Shown here piece after piece: positions 21,526 through 33,576 of a stretch of 64,000 nt of DNA. The translations under genes and the position numbers were made by a program. The notes under the pieces were generated by a model. That model saw only the letters and a program-made list of their open reading frames with translations, did not search any database and was not told the origin of the DNA. The stretch is from Limonium bicolor (lineage: Eukaryota; Streptophyta; Magnoliopsida; Caryophyllales; Plumbaginaceae), in the NCBI GenBank assembly GCA_023374045.1, contig CM041780.1:94025005-94089004 (forward strand), in the 5' to 3' direction. Positions within the stretch are counted from its first letter, which is position 1. Each line of letters starts with the position of its first letter.

Positions 21526-22984
21526 GCTATCCTTCGAGTTCATCAGCGAATACAAAACGATACCCGAGTATTAATTCATTGTTTTCTCTCAACTCACAGA
21601 ACCAAATCGACTGATTTTTGTTTCATTGGATTCGAAATTGAAAAACGAATCTATTGACACCGATTTCTCCACATATAATGCAGTATTCTACGAGTTCGAT
21701 TCTGGGTTCGAAGAGAATAGGGTTTATGTCATTTTCGATTTCAATCTGACGAATTCTCCTGATATAGTATGTAATAGACTAAATTGATACATGGGTTTGG
21801 TCGACAATGAAAAATCAATTAGCAACATCGGAAGAATTGGAAGAAAAACTCACCGGAATCGCAACAACGGAGGAATTCGAATTCCGGTCTTCTGGAAAAA
21901 AAACGAACTTTGAGCTATTCGAGTAGCGAACTTTGGAGATCTATAAAACACGTACTAGATGGAGTTAGGCCATGTTCTTGGGCTCATTAGAAAGAAGAAA
22001 CACAGCTCTACAGATTGATAGCCAGAACTTACTCTAACTCGCAATACACAGGAAGAAATCTAAACCGAAAGTTACGAGTTTATACCTTGCGTTTTCTTAC
22101 GATTTTATGTGATGATGAATCGGAAACTTTAGACGCCTCGCTCTCCCAATTGGTTACGAATCAGCCTTGGACATTAACATAAAGGTTGTAGAGGGATTAG
22201 AGATCTACACAACGAGCTATAGAACGTGGATTTTCGTTCACAAACGAAGAAGTTATGATCAAACGAAGTTTACCTGATTTCAGCAAAATCTGGAAATATG
22301 GGTTTCGGTTTCGCAGGGTGGCTACTTTGGATCGAATTTGCGGTCGATGTAGAATGATTTAGATGGTGTATGAGTAATGGTTGGAAATAGGGATTATAAG
22401 AGAAGAGAATGAAGAAAACGGCACTGGAAAACTCTCAAAGACGAGTGAGATATCGGTGTTTAAAGTTAGGTCAAAAACACTGATGGCGGTTAAGATACTT
22501 AGCGAATTTTATGCTAAGTACCGGCGCGCTGTGTGAGCTTGACACGTGGCAGTTTTCAAATTTTTTACTCTAAACTTCATTCCATCATAACTTTGGCTAG
22601 GATGATCCGTTTTTGACGTTCTTTTTATCGATCTTCATGGTTTTCCATAAACTATTTATTGGTACAGGTTTCATGTGCTGGTTTGACCATTCTCAAAACG
22701 TCAACCCTAGAAAGGCTTAATAAGCTTTAAGGTTTCTAGGATTTTATATTGATTTTTATGATTCAAATCAATGGTCCAAGTATTTCTAAAATCTTTGTAA
22801 CATATTTAGAGTGTCTAGAAATTTTTCCAAGATTTATTGACTTATAAATCTTGTTATTAAATTCATAATATCATATAATAAATTAATTTAAATTGTATTA
22901 TTATTTAGGATTCAATCAAAGAAATCCCCTAAATAATTTTTAAATAATACCATATAATAATTTGATGTTTAGTAATATTATTAA

Positions 22985-23290
22985 GCGTTTTAATAAAAGA
23001 AATCCCTTAATTTAGGGGTATTTCAGTAGATCCCCCTTAAAAGAAACTTCGACCCGAAGTTTAGAATTAACTAATAGTTACTCACACCGCTTCGGGTGTG
23101 CTGGCCGGATTTCCAACAAACATATAAACATTCCCATTTGCAATTTCCATACCAATCCTTTATTTCATACATTTTCATTTCCAAATTCCACGGGTTTTAA
23201 TAAAAGAAATCGCCTAAATTAATTTAGATTAATTTAGGGGTATTTCAGTAGATCCCCCTTAGAAGAAACTTCGTCCCGAAGTTTAAGATT
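22985..23290 (-). repeat. Tandem duplication of the LTR end and PPT of element C
   Basis: The junction GGGGTATTTCAGTAGATCC plus the following CCCTTA-rich stretch and a GAAACTTCG...CGAAGTTTA hairpin occurs twice, about 210 bases apart. Only the first is the functional LTR boundary (23027); the second lies in the internal region. Confidence 0.75.
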
Positions 23291-25954
23291 ATCTACCAAC
23301 TACTCACACCCTTTCAGGTGTGCGGGTAAACTAAGCATCAAGTTATATTACCAGCTCTAAAATGCATATCAAACAATCAAACCACTCAAGGATATTCATC
23401 CCATAACAATTCCAAACCATAATTTCCATTTCATCATTCTCCATCCCTAAATAAGGATCCATTCCACCCAAGATCAACCATTAACCAAACCAAAATGCCT
23501 CATAATTAACATCCAGTTGGTGCAAGATGTAAATGTCGTGAACTACCACTCAGAATACATTATCCAACAAGGTTGTTTCAAAACCAAGCACAACAATATG
23601 CATGGACCACACTGGACTTCCAAACATTTAGTTTTTGTCTTCTTTAATTACTTGATGTTTATTCAAACACCACATACCAAAAATTCAGCACCTTACTATC
23701 AAGCTTTGTTGTAATTTTTATTGCACTGTGATTTTATCTATAATTGGTATATATGTATCTTCTGATTGTTATGTGTCTGCATTTTCTTGATTATTATAAA
23801 ATTTTAGTTTATGATCCCTATCTATTCATTTTATGACTGGTACGAATGATATGTCCATTATATGTTCATTTTATATTATATGGTTATTTATGGGGAGGTC
23901 GTACCCCCACCCCTTAAAAATAGGGTACGACCCATACCCGTCTCGTAATAATGAAGTGAAATTTAAACTCATTTTTAAGGGCAAAACATTTTACATCTCC
24001 TATGGAGACTCCTTCTTCAAGGATGCAGTTCATTGTCTGCATATGTGTACACCGGTTCTAACCATCATCCAAAATTTAGTTGGTCACTCTTTTTAAATAT
24101 ACTTTACTTGTTAATTGACTAGATAGTCAACATAGCATTTATTTCGATCATGGTCATTTTATTGGACAGAACCTTTCAGGTTTAATTAGCACTCCTCATT
24201 TAAGGTTTACTGTTTGTTACTCCTAATTCTTTTGATTGAAGGCATTAAGTGAAGTTTGCATTTTTACCTTTGGTTCATTATCTGATGCACAATATCACTC
24301 GTTGTTATTCTTGCTTGATGGTAATTAAATCTTTTAGTGTTCCCAACATGTTTTCCTAACTCACTTCGCCTCTCTTACAGTCATTAAGTATTTCCTTCAT
24401 AAAAATTTACTTATCATATATTTATATAATTTCACCCAGGGCAGAGTTTTAGAAAGTTCTTATCAATTAAAATATAGCTCCAAAATCTGATTTTGTTATC
24501 TTAAATTGCTTTTTCAAGGTAGGAACTCTATGTAAATTTTTTTTTGTCAAATGAATTAGTCTAGTGAAACTCACTCTCTCTTGATAACTATTTGTCTTAA
24601 GGTTTGTTCTATGTAAGTATTCCTCTGATCATTAAATCTTAGTACTCTCTTAGATAATGGTGGCTTTTATTTAATATCACTCTTAATGTGACTTCTAAAA
24701 TTTTATATATGTATAATGTTAAACTTCTGAATAAACATGAGAATTTCCAATCTTTAAGTAACTTCCTTTAATGGTTTGTATATTCAACAAGGGGTAGATG
24801 TTCTACCTTGCAGTAACCAAATTTAACTCTCTTTCCTCCATATATTGGTATATTCTACCACTTCATCCAACATTCATATTGTTGTTATAGGGTTATTCCA
24901 GGCTTCTCATAAAGTTTATGTGCCAAAAGAAATCAACCTGAACCCAGGTTTCAACATCATTACTCATGTGTTTTCACTCCATATGTAAGTATTTTTCACC
25001 AAGGATTTAACTCGGTAAACTCTTTACATGTATGAATTTAGTACTGGATCTTAATATATAAGTTTTGAATTGTTCATTGTGGCTAGTAATGAAATGTGCC
25101 TAGCTCAAGATTTCATGATGGTAACGTCTTACCACCACTCCTCCTCAAGTTCAACACAATCCATCACTTGCGTAGAAGATTATTTACGGTTAGATGGCAA
25201 GGCTTGTCTAGCCCCTAAACTTCCAGAAGTGGGTGTGCACCCCCACTACTTTCGGCCTAGGAGTTCGTCGCACCAGGCACTTCCCGTAGGGTGTTAGGTT
25301 TAGGTGTTTTCTTTCTAAAGTTAACATAGAGTTTTAGTGTAGTTTACAGGTTCAATGTTGATCTTTTCTAATATGCTACTAGTTCTTGTTAGCTTAATAA
25401 TTTTCTAGACTTAAAATTTATCTTAAACATTATCTTTAGGTAATTATTTGTACCAAGTAGTTCTTGAGATTTATTTACAAGCTTTAAAGAAATTGAAGTA
25501 CATATCACTTAGTAATTCAAAGCTCCATTTGTATACTATTTTCAACCAAAGGGATTCTTTAAAGTTCTAGGAACATGTGTACTAGCTTTTAAAGGATTGC
25601 ATTTTTAGCAATGTATTCTCCATAAGTATGCTTTTGAAAAATAGCTTAATATTTGATTTATCCCAACCAAAATCTTATCGTACTCAATATACGATGTTCC
25701 AAACTTATATTTTTTACTGTAGTTTAATGTTTGAATGGTATAACAGCACACCACACTCAACAGACATTCATAAAAGAAAAGTGTGTAAAGGAATCATTCA
25801 CAATTCCAAGAAGGGTTAGGAGTCGTGCCTTACTAGAGTCCTCACTTCCCAATTCTACCCCAATTCCCCAGTTTTAAGTGCACCTATATTCTAAGTATTT
25901 CACTCGGCTTGTTTTCTCGGGTTTAGAGCGTAACTACGCTCTGATACCAATTTC
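23028..25954 (-). other. Internal region of element C, non-coding
   Basis: About 2.9 kb of AT-rich DNA. No gag, protease, RT or integrase motif on either strand, and the short open frames do not resemble known proteins. A perfect inverted repeat GGTCGTACCC/GGGTACGACC lies at 23896-23930. The element looks like a large non-autonomous (LARD-like) derivative; loss of the coding part by deletion is equally possible. Confidence 0.65.
25925..25949 (-). promoter_or_regulatory. Primer binding site of element C, also in a hairpin
   Basis: The minus strand reads TGGTATCAGAGC (25949-25938), complementary to initiator-Met tRNA and five bases from the LTR at 25955. AGAGCG (25925-25930) and CGCTCT (25937-25942) form a stem with a six-base loop, as at the PBS of element A. 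Confidence 0.88.
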
Positions 25955-26194
25955 TGTAACGCCCCTATTTACAATTGATACAGAGGAATAAAACTCAAAT
26001 GGTGATTACAGATCATCGGGTTCCAAACACCCGGTACAAAACCTCACCAATTACTACTTACAAATGTTATAGTCTGAACACGAGAAAACAATGTAAATAC
26101 AACTTAAAATAAACAAGGTAACTCTCCATAATTCCTAAATCTCATCCCAATCATTCATACTCTTCGTGGCCACCTGTATGAACAATTTTGTACC
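25955..26194 (-). repeat. Right (5') LTR of element C, first part
   Basis: Matches 15340-15579. It stops at GTACC (26190-26194), the target site of element D, and resumes at 59945. Confidence 0.92.
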
Positions 26195-28123
26195 TGTGGA
26201 GGGTGATTTTTTGGTATGAGGGAGGTCTATCTAAATATGGTTCTTGACTGAGAAGCCTATATCCTAGAAATTTGCCATTCTGTGGAGGATGAAAACCCGT
26301 TATTCTGGCATCCCTCAAATACCTACCAAATCGTCCGTCTTTCCCAGAAAGCTTTAGGGGAATGCTAGTGAGCACTACACCCACTCTCAATGGGCCCCAC
26401 ATGGACTTATGCCCTAAGGGTGGAAATTGACTAGAGTCGCCACCTAGTTTGACCTAAGGAACTAGGAAGGGAGGAGAAGGGTTCTAAGAACCGTTAATTG
26501 ACTCTGAGATTGTTGCGTGTGGATAGGACTTATCTGGTCATACCAAAGATTCTGTGTGGGTTCGCACTGGGTTACACCCCTCGGAAGTGGCAACGACCAC
26601 GACTTTGGATTGGTGCCCGAGGAAACCTCGGTCTCCAATTGTCGGGATTGCCTTCTTTCAAAACCTTATTAGAGGGATTCAATTTAAAGCCAAAGGATAG
26701 GATTGAGTGTGGACTGGAGAACAAATGATTTCAAAGAGTTTGGAGAAATAGGCTGGTCTTGAAATATTGGTCGGTGAAGTTGGTTTGTATATTGAGAGAT
26801 TTTGATTGTTTCTGAGAGGTTTGAGGTTGTTTCAACTTTCACGAGGTTAAAAGGATGCTAAAAGTTTTGAGGAGCAAAAGGGCATTTTGGTCAATTTTGG
26901 TGGAGTTAAGGGGTATTTGAATCATTTGGTGGAATTGAGGAGTTGTTTGTGTTGTAAAGTTTAGATTTTTGAATGGTCAAATTTTTGAGGTGTTTTAGGA
27001 AGTCGAAAGTGTTGATGGAGTGGGAAAGAGGATATCTGGTTTATAGGTGTTCGGGTATTGAAGATGTTTCAGGTTTAAGATGACTAAGGTTGTTCGAGAG
27101 CATTTAAGAATAAAGGGTCCTATGTTAGCAAGACTTGTGACTTTTACTTAGGAAAGGATTGAGGAGTGCTTAGGGGTTAAGGCTCTAATGAAAGGGTTGG
27201 ATAGATTTGTTCAGAATTTTCTCTCTTAAAATTTTAAAAACGAAAATCATTTTTGTTGTAAAAGGGCGGATAATCTCGAGGGATTACCCTATATACCCCC
27301 TCGAACACGACACTTAACTAATAATAAGTACCGAGGTTCGAAAGATGGGGCAATGAATTTATGGCGAAAAATAGGGTTCAGAGAGAAACACCATGAATGA
27401 GATGTTCTCGGTCGAACCCTAATAACGTCTCTTACTCACGGGTTTTAAAACGTTAAAAATCAAAAATATTGAAATCGAGTGGAAGGGATTTAGACGATTC
27501 TAAAATCTCGACTGCAACTAGGAAGGTCGTTACTTCCCTAGCCCCCCGCCTTGTAAAAATCTAGGCTGCAATTAGGGGAGGTTTGTCACCCTAATGCCCC
27601 GCCTAAAGAGATCCAGACTGCGACAAGAGAGGTTAAGACCCCAGTGCCCCACCTTGGATTTTTATTTTGGGAAGGGAGACAAGCGATGTTCTAACCATGG
27701 AGGAAATGTTTTGAAGGGATTAGACATTTCTTGCTCACTGAAGACGGTTTACTTGAGTTAAAAAAAACTGAGTTGGAAAACTTTTGAAGTTGTTCGGAAT
27801 TCTCTATAAAGAAACACTGATTTTTGAGAAATGTTTTAGGAGAAAACTTTCTGTATATGTGAGAAGAACTTTCTGCAGTTGAGAAGAGTTTTTCCTTTAA
27901 AATTCCACAAAATAGTTTCTTTTGAAAACTTGAAGAAATTTGGATGAAATAGTTGTTTGAAATCTAGGAAGATAGATTTTTGGATTTTGGATTTTTAATA
28001 GAATTTACAAATTGAGTTTGAGTTGAAGGGAATCAGTTTTGAAAAATGAGTTGGGTTCGATTTGATTTTGGTTTGACTTGTATTGGAAGATGAGCCGGGT
28101 CAAAGTTCGAGCTGAAGTGGGGT

Positions 28124-28298
28124 TGGTCAATGCTTGGGTCAACGTTTTCGGTCAAGGTCAACATTTTTGGTCAAGGTCAACATTTTCTGGGCAAGGTCAA
28201 TGTTTTTTGGTCAAGGTCAACATTTTCTGGTCAAGGTCAACGTTTTCTGGTCAAGGTCAATGTTTTCTCGTCAAGTACAACGTTTTCTAGTCAAGGTT
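28124..28298 (-). repeat. GGTCAA (W-box) tandem array in LTR D, left copy
   Basis: A repeat of about 21 bases, with double GGTCAAGGTCAA words separated by CATTTTCTG or CGTTTTCTG. I count about 13 GGTCAA words. In element sense these read TTGACC, the W-box core recognised by WRKY factors. A role as enhancer is inference. Confidence 0.8.
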
Positions 28299-31200
28299 TG
28301 ACATTTGTGGACTTGGTTTGACATTTGTGTGGACTTGGTTGGGTCAAAGTCAAAATTTCAGGTCAAACTTGGGGTTTGGTCAACATTTGGGTCCAGGTTG
28401 GATTTTTGTAGACTTGGGTTGATTTTTGGTTTGATTGGGTATTGGGCCGAGTTTTTGGGATTGGGCCGAATCTGGTAATGGACCGGGCTGAGTAATGGGC
28501 CGGTCTTGTGGGCTTGGGGCCGACTTTGGGCTTGGGCCGAATTTGGGCTTGGGCTTATTGTGGACATTGGGCTGAGTTGAACTTGGACCGAGATTGATTT
28601 TGGGCCGAGATTAGGTTCTGGGCCGAACTGGATATTGGGCCAGGTTGAGTATTGGGCCAAGTTTTGAAAGGGACCAGGCTTGGTGTAATTGGGCCCAAAT
28701 TTGGGAGTTGAGCTTTGAAAGCAGATTTCTCAAATGGGCTGATAAAAAAAAATTGTTTGAAACTATTAGGAGCTAGTGGGCTTAAGTCATGTGTGAATGA
28801 AATTATCTGGATTTACAAGTGGATTGGATTTTTGTTGATTGTACATTTTATTCTGAAATTAGATGATGATTTGGAAAGTTTTAAGGAAAATGGGTATTCC
28901 TCACATGGATCGTGTCTAGGACCCGTATGCATTGAGGATGCCCTCTCCTAAAGCTTTTCTATAAGGGGGTGACCTATGGGCTAACTAAGGCTTCCTATGT
29001 CTTGGGCCTCTATATTGGGCTGGGCCCAAGATTTACCAAGCTAATTTATACAATATGTAGCATTCAGTATCAAATAATCATAAAAAGAGACTGAAAATGA
29101 ACAACCAAGTAGCATGACATGAACTGAGATCACAATGTTTTGGGTATACACATTTGCTTCTGAATCTAAATGACATATAGCTCCTAAACCACAAATTTCT
29201 AACCAACTTTATTAAAAGCCTAAACCAAGTTGCCAATCGATTTTTTTTATTTTTAAATGGCCATAACAAGGTTCAAAATACAGCAAAGAGAAAGAAAAGT
29301 TCTTGTACAATGAGTAAAAACTAGGCTGAGTTCTTTCCCTAGTTCTTTTCATCTTTATACAAAGTATGAAAAATATAGGAGAACTATGGAGAGAGTATAC
29401 TAGAGCAGAGCAGAATGCAATATTTTAAGAATATGCCATCGATGAAGGTAGATTACATGTGCAGTATATCAAACATAGAATTCCAGAATATCAAACAAAC
29501 TGTCAGCTCATGTATGAGGCTATGTGGAGGACCGAATATTTCTAGTTTCCAAACAGATACACATGTAAATCGAATGCTGCCCGTAAAAGAGTATGATCAG
29601 AAAGTAAAAACATTGACCGTTTTCATGCTAGCACAGGAGATCACCGAAGTTGGCATTTATACAAGTTAGAGGCGGGTACCGTAATAGGGAGCGTGAGGTC
29701 TTTCTGTTAAAGAAACAGAGCAACAAGCAGCAAACAGTAAATCATTGAGATGAATCAAACAGACTGATTAGTTATATAAAGGAGGGAATCAGAAATCAAT
29801 CCTGGAGATGTCAAAGTCACAAGCCTAAGTCCTGCTTAGACCTGTATTCACACCGATCATAACCGCCTGCCAAAATTTCATAAAGATACAACAATTCTCT
29901 ATGTAGTGAGTCGATGGATTAGATCAAGATAGATTTTCCTTTTTTTTTTTGCTTTATAGTTGAACGTGGAAGAGCAAAGACCCTCAAAATGAATGATGTT
30001 GAGCTCAATAATAGGCATGCTCGTATGCATTCAACAGCGATACAAAATGCAAATGTTCAGTTGAGTCCAATCAGAGTATGGCTATCAGACGAACGGACAC
30101 ACATTCCACACCAGAAGCTAATGTTTCGTTTAGTTCAAAAGAAATACCAATAGATATGATTCATTCCTGTAAAGGAACCACAGAGAAAAGAACAAACCAG
30201 AACAGAACAATTCTTTAACCAGTTAAACAGGTATACTAACAGGTAAGGTACGAACGAACATGTACAAGACAAAAAAGGCAGTAAGTGCTTGTTCGACGGT
30301 CTGCACATCTTATACTGCTACATGGTTGAAACAAATGTGTTAATAACTTAGTTGTAGAGTCATCGTGATAGGAAAATGAAATGATTAGAAACACAGAAAT
30401 CACTCATGGTGATATAGTTGGCGATTGCCAGGTTCACAGATCGACAACCATACCCTGAATCATTACTCACAGCAAGCAAACCCCTGAATATTAGTAATAC
30501 AAAAATGTATTAATCAGAGAGAGATACCCCAGTGGGCATACGGAGAGGAGTAGAATATCTCTTAAACTGAAATGAAATAAACTAAGCCCTGCTAATCACA
30601 TTCGATAACGTCCATATACAGATATGGCATTTTTCGGTGAATGGTCAAGACTCTAACAGAGAAAGGAAACTGAGCAAGTCGAGGGCTCTTCCTCTTTGCA
30701 ACAGAGAGAAATGAAACGAAAGAGGAAACAAAAACGTGCTCCAAACTTCAAACCAAAACTTATACACCTGCACTTACAACTTCAAACATCTAAAATACCA
30801 CCGGGATTCTGGTAACATTTGAAACATCAAGAACTTAATAACAGATAGAGAAAGCTTGAATTACGGTACTGGTATTTGGACAGAAATGTAAAATAAAAAC
30901 AGGTCGAAAAAACTCATGTTTTAGAAACTGATTTCTGATAGAGTCGTATCCTCTATTTCTCTTTTCTCGTGAGCCATCCCCACTGTTGTTCATTTGGCAA
31001 GAACGTTAAGATAAAACAGAAAGAAAGAAAAGTAGAACAGAATGAAAGAGTAAAAAGACTGTAGACCACACCAAGAGCAGCAACGCGAGGAAAATGAATG
31101 TGGACTCTACACAGAGAATGACATCAGAAGGAAGGTTGAGATGGAAATCCAATATCACTACTTACTCTTATTGTCAACACGAGACAAAGAACTCAGCGAT

Positions 31201-31877
31201 GAAGAAATTTACAATTCCGATTCTTTGAGGCAAACTTCAGGCGGAGAAGTAGTCTGGTTTCGGGTGGTTCAAAAAAATCGGAGGAAATGAGTATTGTTTC
31301 TGGGTTTTCAGAGATGAACGGAGAAAGAAAGGATGACTTTCGGGTTTTTTAACGCAGAGAGACAGTTGAGTTCTGGTGAGGAAGAAGAAGAAGGTAGGGT
31401 GGCGATGGCGATGTTCTTGGGTGCAGACCGAAGGTCAAGAAGAAGAAGAAGGCTCAGGTTTTCTTTCAAGCGTGGGTATAGGCGGAGGGATGAAGTCAGT
31501 GGTGGGAGGATTTCACAGTCGATTCCCCCCGTCGTAGGATGAAGAAGAGATGGGAATTTGAAGGGAGTTCGAACCTTCTTTGAGTCCCGAGGAACCATGC
31601 AGAGACTTTTGAGAGGGATGATCGGTTCTTTCAAGAACCAATGCCCATTCTGTCATGTCTGTCATCAGCCCTTTCAAAAATATGCCCATAGTGTAGTGTT
31701 TTTTGTTGTTTCATAATAAAGAAGTAGGGTTTTGGGGACAGATGTTGATATGGGGTATAATTGGGGCCGGATTTGTCTTTGGGCCAAAGGTAGGGCCGCG
31801 TTTTTGGGTCAGGACCGAGGTCAGGCCTCGCCTGGGCGCTGGTGTCCGAAAAAGAAAAAAAAATCTTCCTCTTGCTC

Positions 31878-32092
31878 TATCCTGGGTTTGAACCCCGGGC
31901 ATTTGCGCGCCCCCAATACGTGCTCACCAACTGAACTAAGACAGAACTCGGTGTATTACAAAAAAAATGGAACTAAAGGTCTATGGCGAGCGGAAGGGAA
32001 AAGAAAAGACACACCTCTCCCGTTATTTGTGAGTCTCGAACCCGGGACCATTGGGTTACATGGAGAGCATGTTAACCGGCTATACTAAGTCA
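31878..32092 (-). ncRNA. Two tRNA-like units (Pol III A and B boxes) in LTR D, left copy
   Basis: On the minus strand, unit 1 has an A-box-like TAGTTCAGTTGG (31938-31927) and a B-box GGTTCAAACCC (31894-31884), followed by a T-run. Unit 2 has TAGTATAGCCGG (32087-32076) and GGTTCGAGACTC (32042-32031), with a T-run farther on. Each resembles the 5' head of a tRNA-derived SINE or a decayed tRNA gene. Neither folds into a clear intact tRNA by eye, so I call them tRNA-like. Confidence 0.55.
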
Positions 32093-32768
32093 GAAATCAA
32101 TATACTCACGGAAAAAATAATATTAGAGTTTTAGCTCAGACCGGGATAATCCTTCTAACAATGCTACCATTTCAAAAAGAAGAGTACAATAAAATGAGAA
32201 CAATAAAATAGTGACATGAAATTATGAAATACAGATAGGATTCAAAACGTAATGAGACATAAATAAAGGAATAGCACATGTGCATGAAATGATGAAAAAT
32301 AATGCCCGTGAAGGGGAGATGAAAACAAATAAAATAAATAGATAAAATAACAGTAGTAAAAGTTACATAAAATGATGGAAATGGCGATGATAAAACAACG
32401 AGAAAGATCAAAAGGAAATAATAAATAATAATAAAAGGTATGAATCGATCGAGTACATAAAATAATACAAGGTAATAATAAAACAGCGAAATATTTTAAA
32501 ACAAAAAGTAACAAAAATAAGTACACAAAAATGAAGTAGTTTTAAAAAATAGATTATAATAAAATAAAAATAAAATAAAATAAAATAATATATATATATC
32601 TAAAAAAAATTCTCGTGCTCCTTTCCCATAGGAATGTGAGATTTCAAATGTCGGAGAAAAAGAAATTCCTTTAGTTGAAAACGGGGAAGACCACCCTATT
32701 TCTAGAAGTATGTTTATTCTTGTATTTTGGTTTTAATATAAAACGGGTGAGAATTTTTGGCGTCTACA

Positions 32769-32781
32769 GATGGCTCCCCTT
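32769..32781 (-). other. Polypurine tract of element D
   Basis: The minus strand reads AAGGGGAGCCATC directly before the LTR start TGTAGACGCC. Confidence 0.75.
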
Positions 32782-32930
32782 GATTCAATTCTGCAACAAA
32801 AGGCTTGCAGAATTGGATCAAGGTTGACGGGGCGCCAAAAATTCTCACTAGGGCTTTTACAGGGTACATCCAGATACGATCATGGATAGCATGCCGTGTG
32901 AACGCGATGGGAGAGTAACACGATAACCGA

Positions 32931-33576
32931 GTGCACGAGGACTTAGAAGTGCCTCAAACTGGACCTCTTGATATCCAGTCCTAGGGCTTATGATGGACCT
33001 AGAATGATTGAAAGTACGAGGACTTAGGAGTGCCTCAACTAGACCTCTTAATATCTAGCTATAGGACTTAAGACGAGCCTATAATACCAACAACCCGATT
33101 CGGTCTAAGGTGCACGAGGGCTTAGGAGTGCCTCAACTGGACCTCTTAATATCCTGTCCTAGGGCTTATGACGGGCCTAGAATGCGACTAAAAGTACGAG
33201 GACTTAGGAGTGCCTCAACTAGACCTCTTGATATCTAGCTATAGGACTTATGACGAGCCTATAATACCAACAACCCGATTTGATTTAAGGTGCACGAGGG
33301 CTTAGGAGTGCCTCAACTGGACCTCTTGATATCCAGTCCTAGGGCTTATGACGGGCCTAGAATGCGATTGAAAGTATGAGGACTTTGGAGTGCCTCAACT
33401 AGACCTCTTGATATCTAGCTATAGGACTTATGCCGAGCCTATAATACCAACAACCCGATTCGATTTAAGGTGCACGAGGGCTTAGGAGTGCCTCAACTGG
33501 ACCTCTTGATATCCAGTCCTAGGGCTTATGACGGGCCTAGAATGCGATTGAAAGTACGAGGACTTAGGAGTGCCTC
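32931..33576. repeat. 180-bp tandem array in the 3' region of element D
   Basis: About 3.5 copies of a 180-bp unit made of two related 90-bp halves. One half contains TGCACGAGGGCTTAGGAGTG, the other GTACGAGGACTTAGGAGTG; each continues with CCTCAACTxGACCTC. The half-unit starts recur at 32931, 33111, 33291 and 33471. It is interrupted by the solo LTR and resumes at 40325. Confidence 0.9.

Larger units (their letters stand above)
15340..23027 (-). repeat. Left (3') LTR of element C, carrying a solo LTR
   Basis: Starts TGTAACGCCCCTATTTACAA, as at 25955, and ends GGGGTATTTCA before a PPT. Without the 2332-bp solo LTR it is about 5.35 kb. The stretches 15580-17942 and 20275-22010 match 59945-64000 almost base for base. 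It includes a minisatellite (15965-16225), long AT-rich DNA and a 9-bp GGCCGTCCG stem. Confidence 0.9.
26195..32768 (-). repeat. Left (3') LTR of element D, 6574 bp
   Basis: TGTGGAGGG...GGCGTCTACA, colinear with 53316-59939. It holds, left to right: a triplicated segment of about 75 bases with 'CCCTAATGCCCCGCC'-like ends (27500-27660), a GGTCAA array, a GGGCC/TTGGG-rich stretch (28430-28700), AT-rich DNA, two tRNA-like units, and an A-rich tract (32540-32600). The open frames here show no protein family. Confidence 0.93.

Noticed and set aside
28078..28321. Open frames with a repeating FGQGQHFWSRSTF-like peptide
   Set aside because: They are the translation of the 21-bp GGTCAA repeat in two frames; open only because the repeat lacks stops.
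31308..31634. 108-codon open frame repeated in the other LTR at 58560-58844
   Set aside because: The conservation comes from LTR duplication; the two copies differ by frame-changing indels and no family is recognisable.
31878..31945. Calling this an intact tRNA gene
   Set aside because: A and B boxes fit, but I cannot form a convincing acceptor and anticodon stem by eye.
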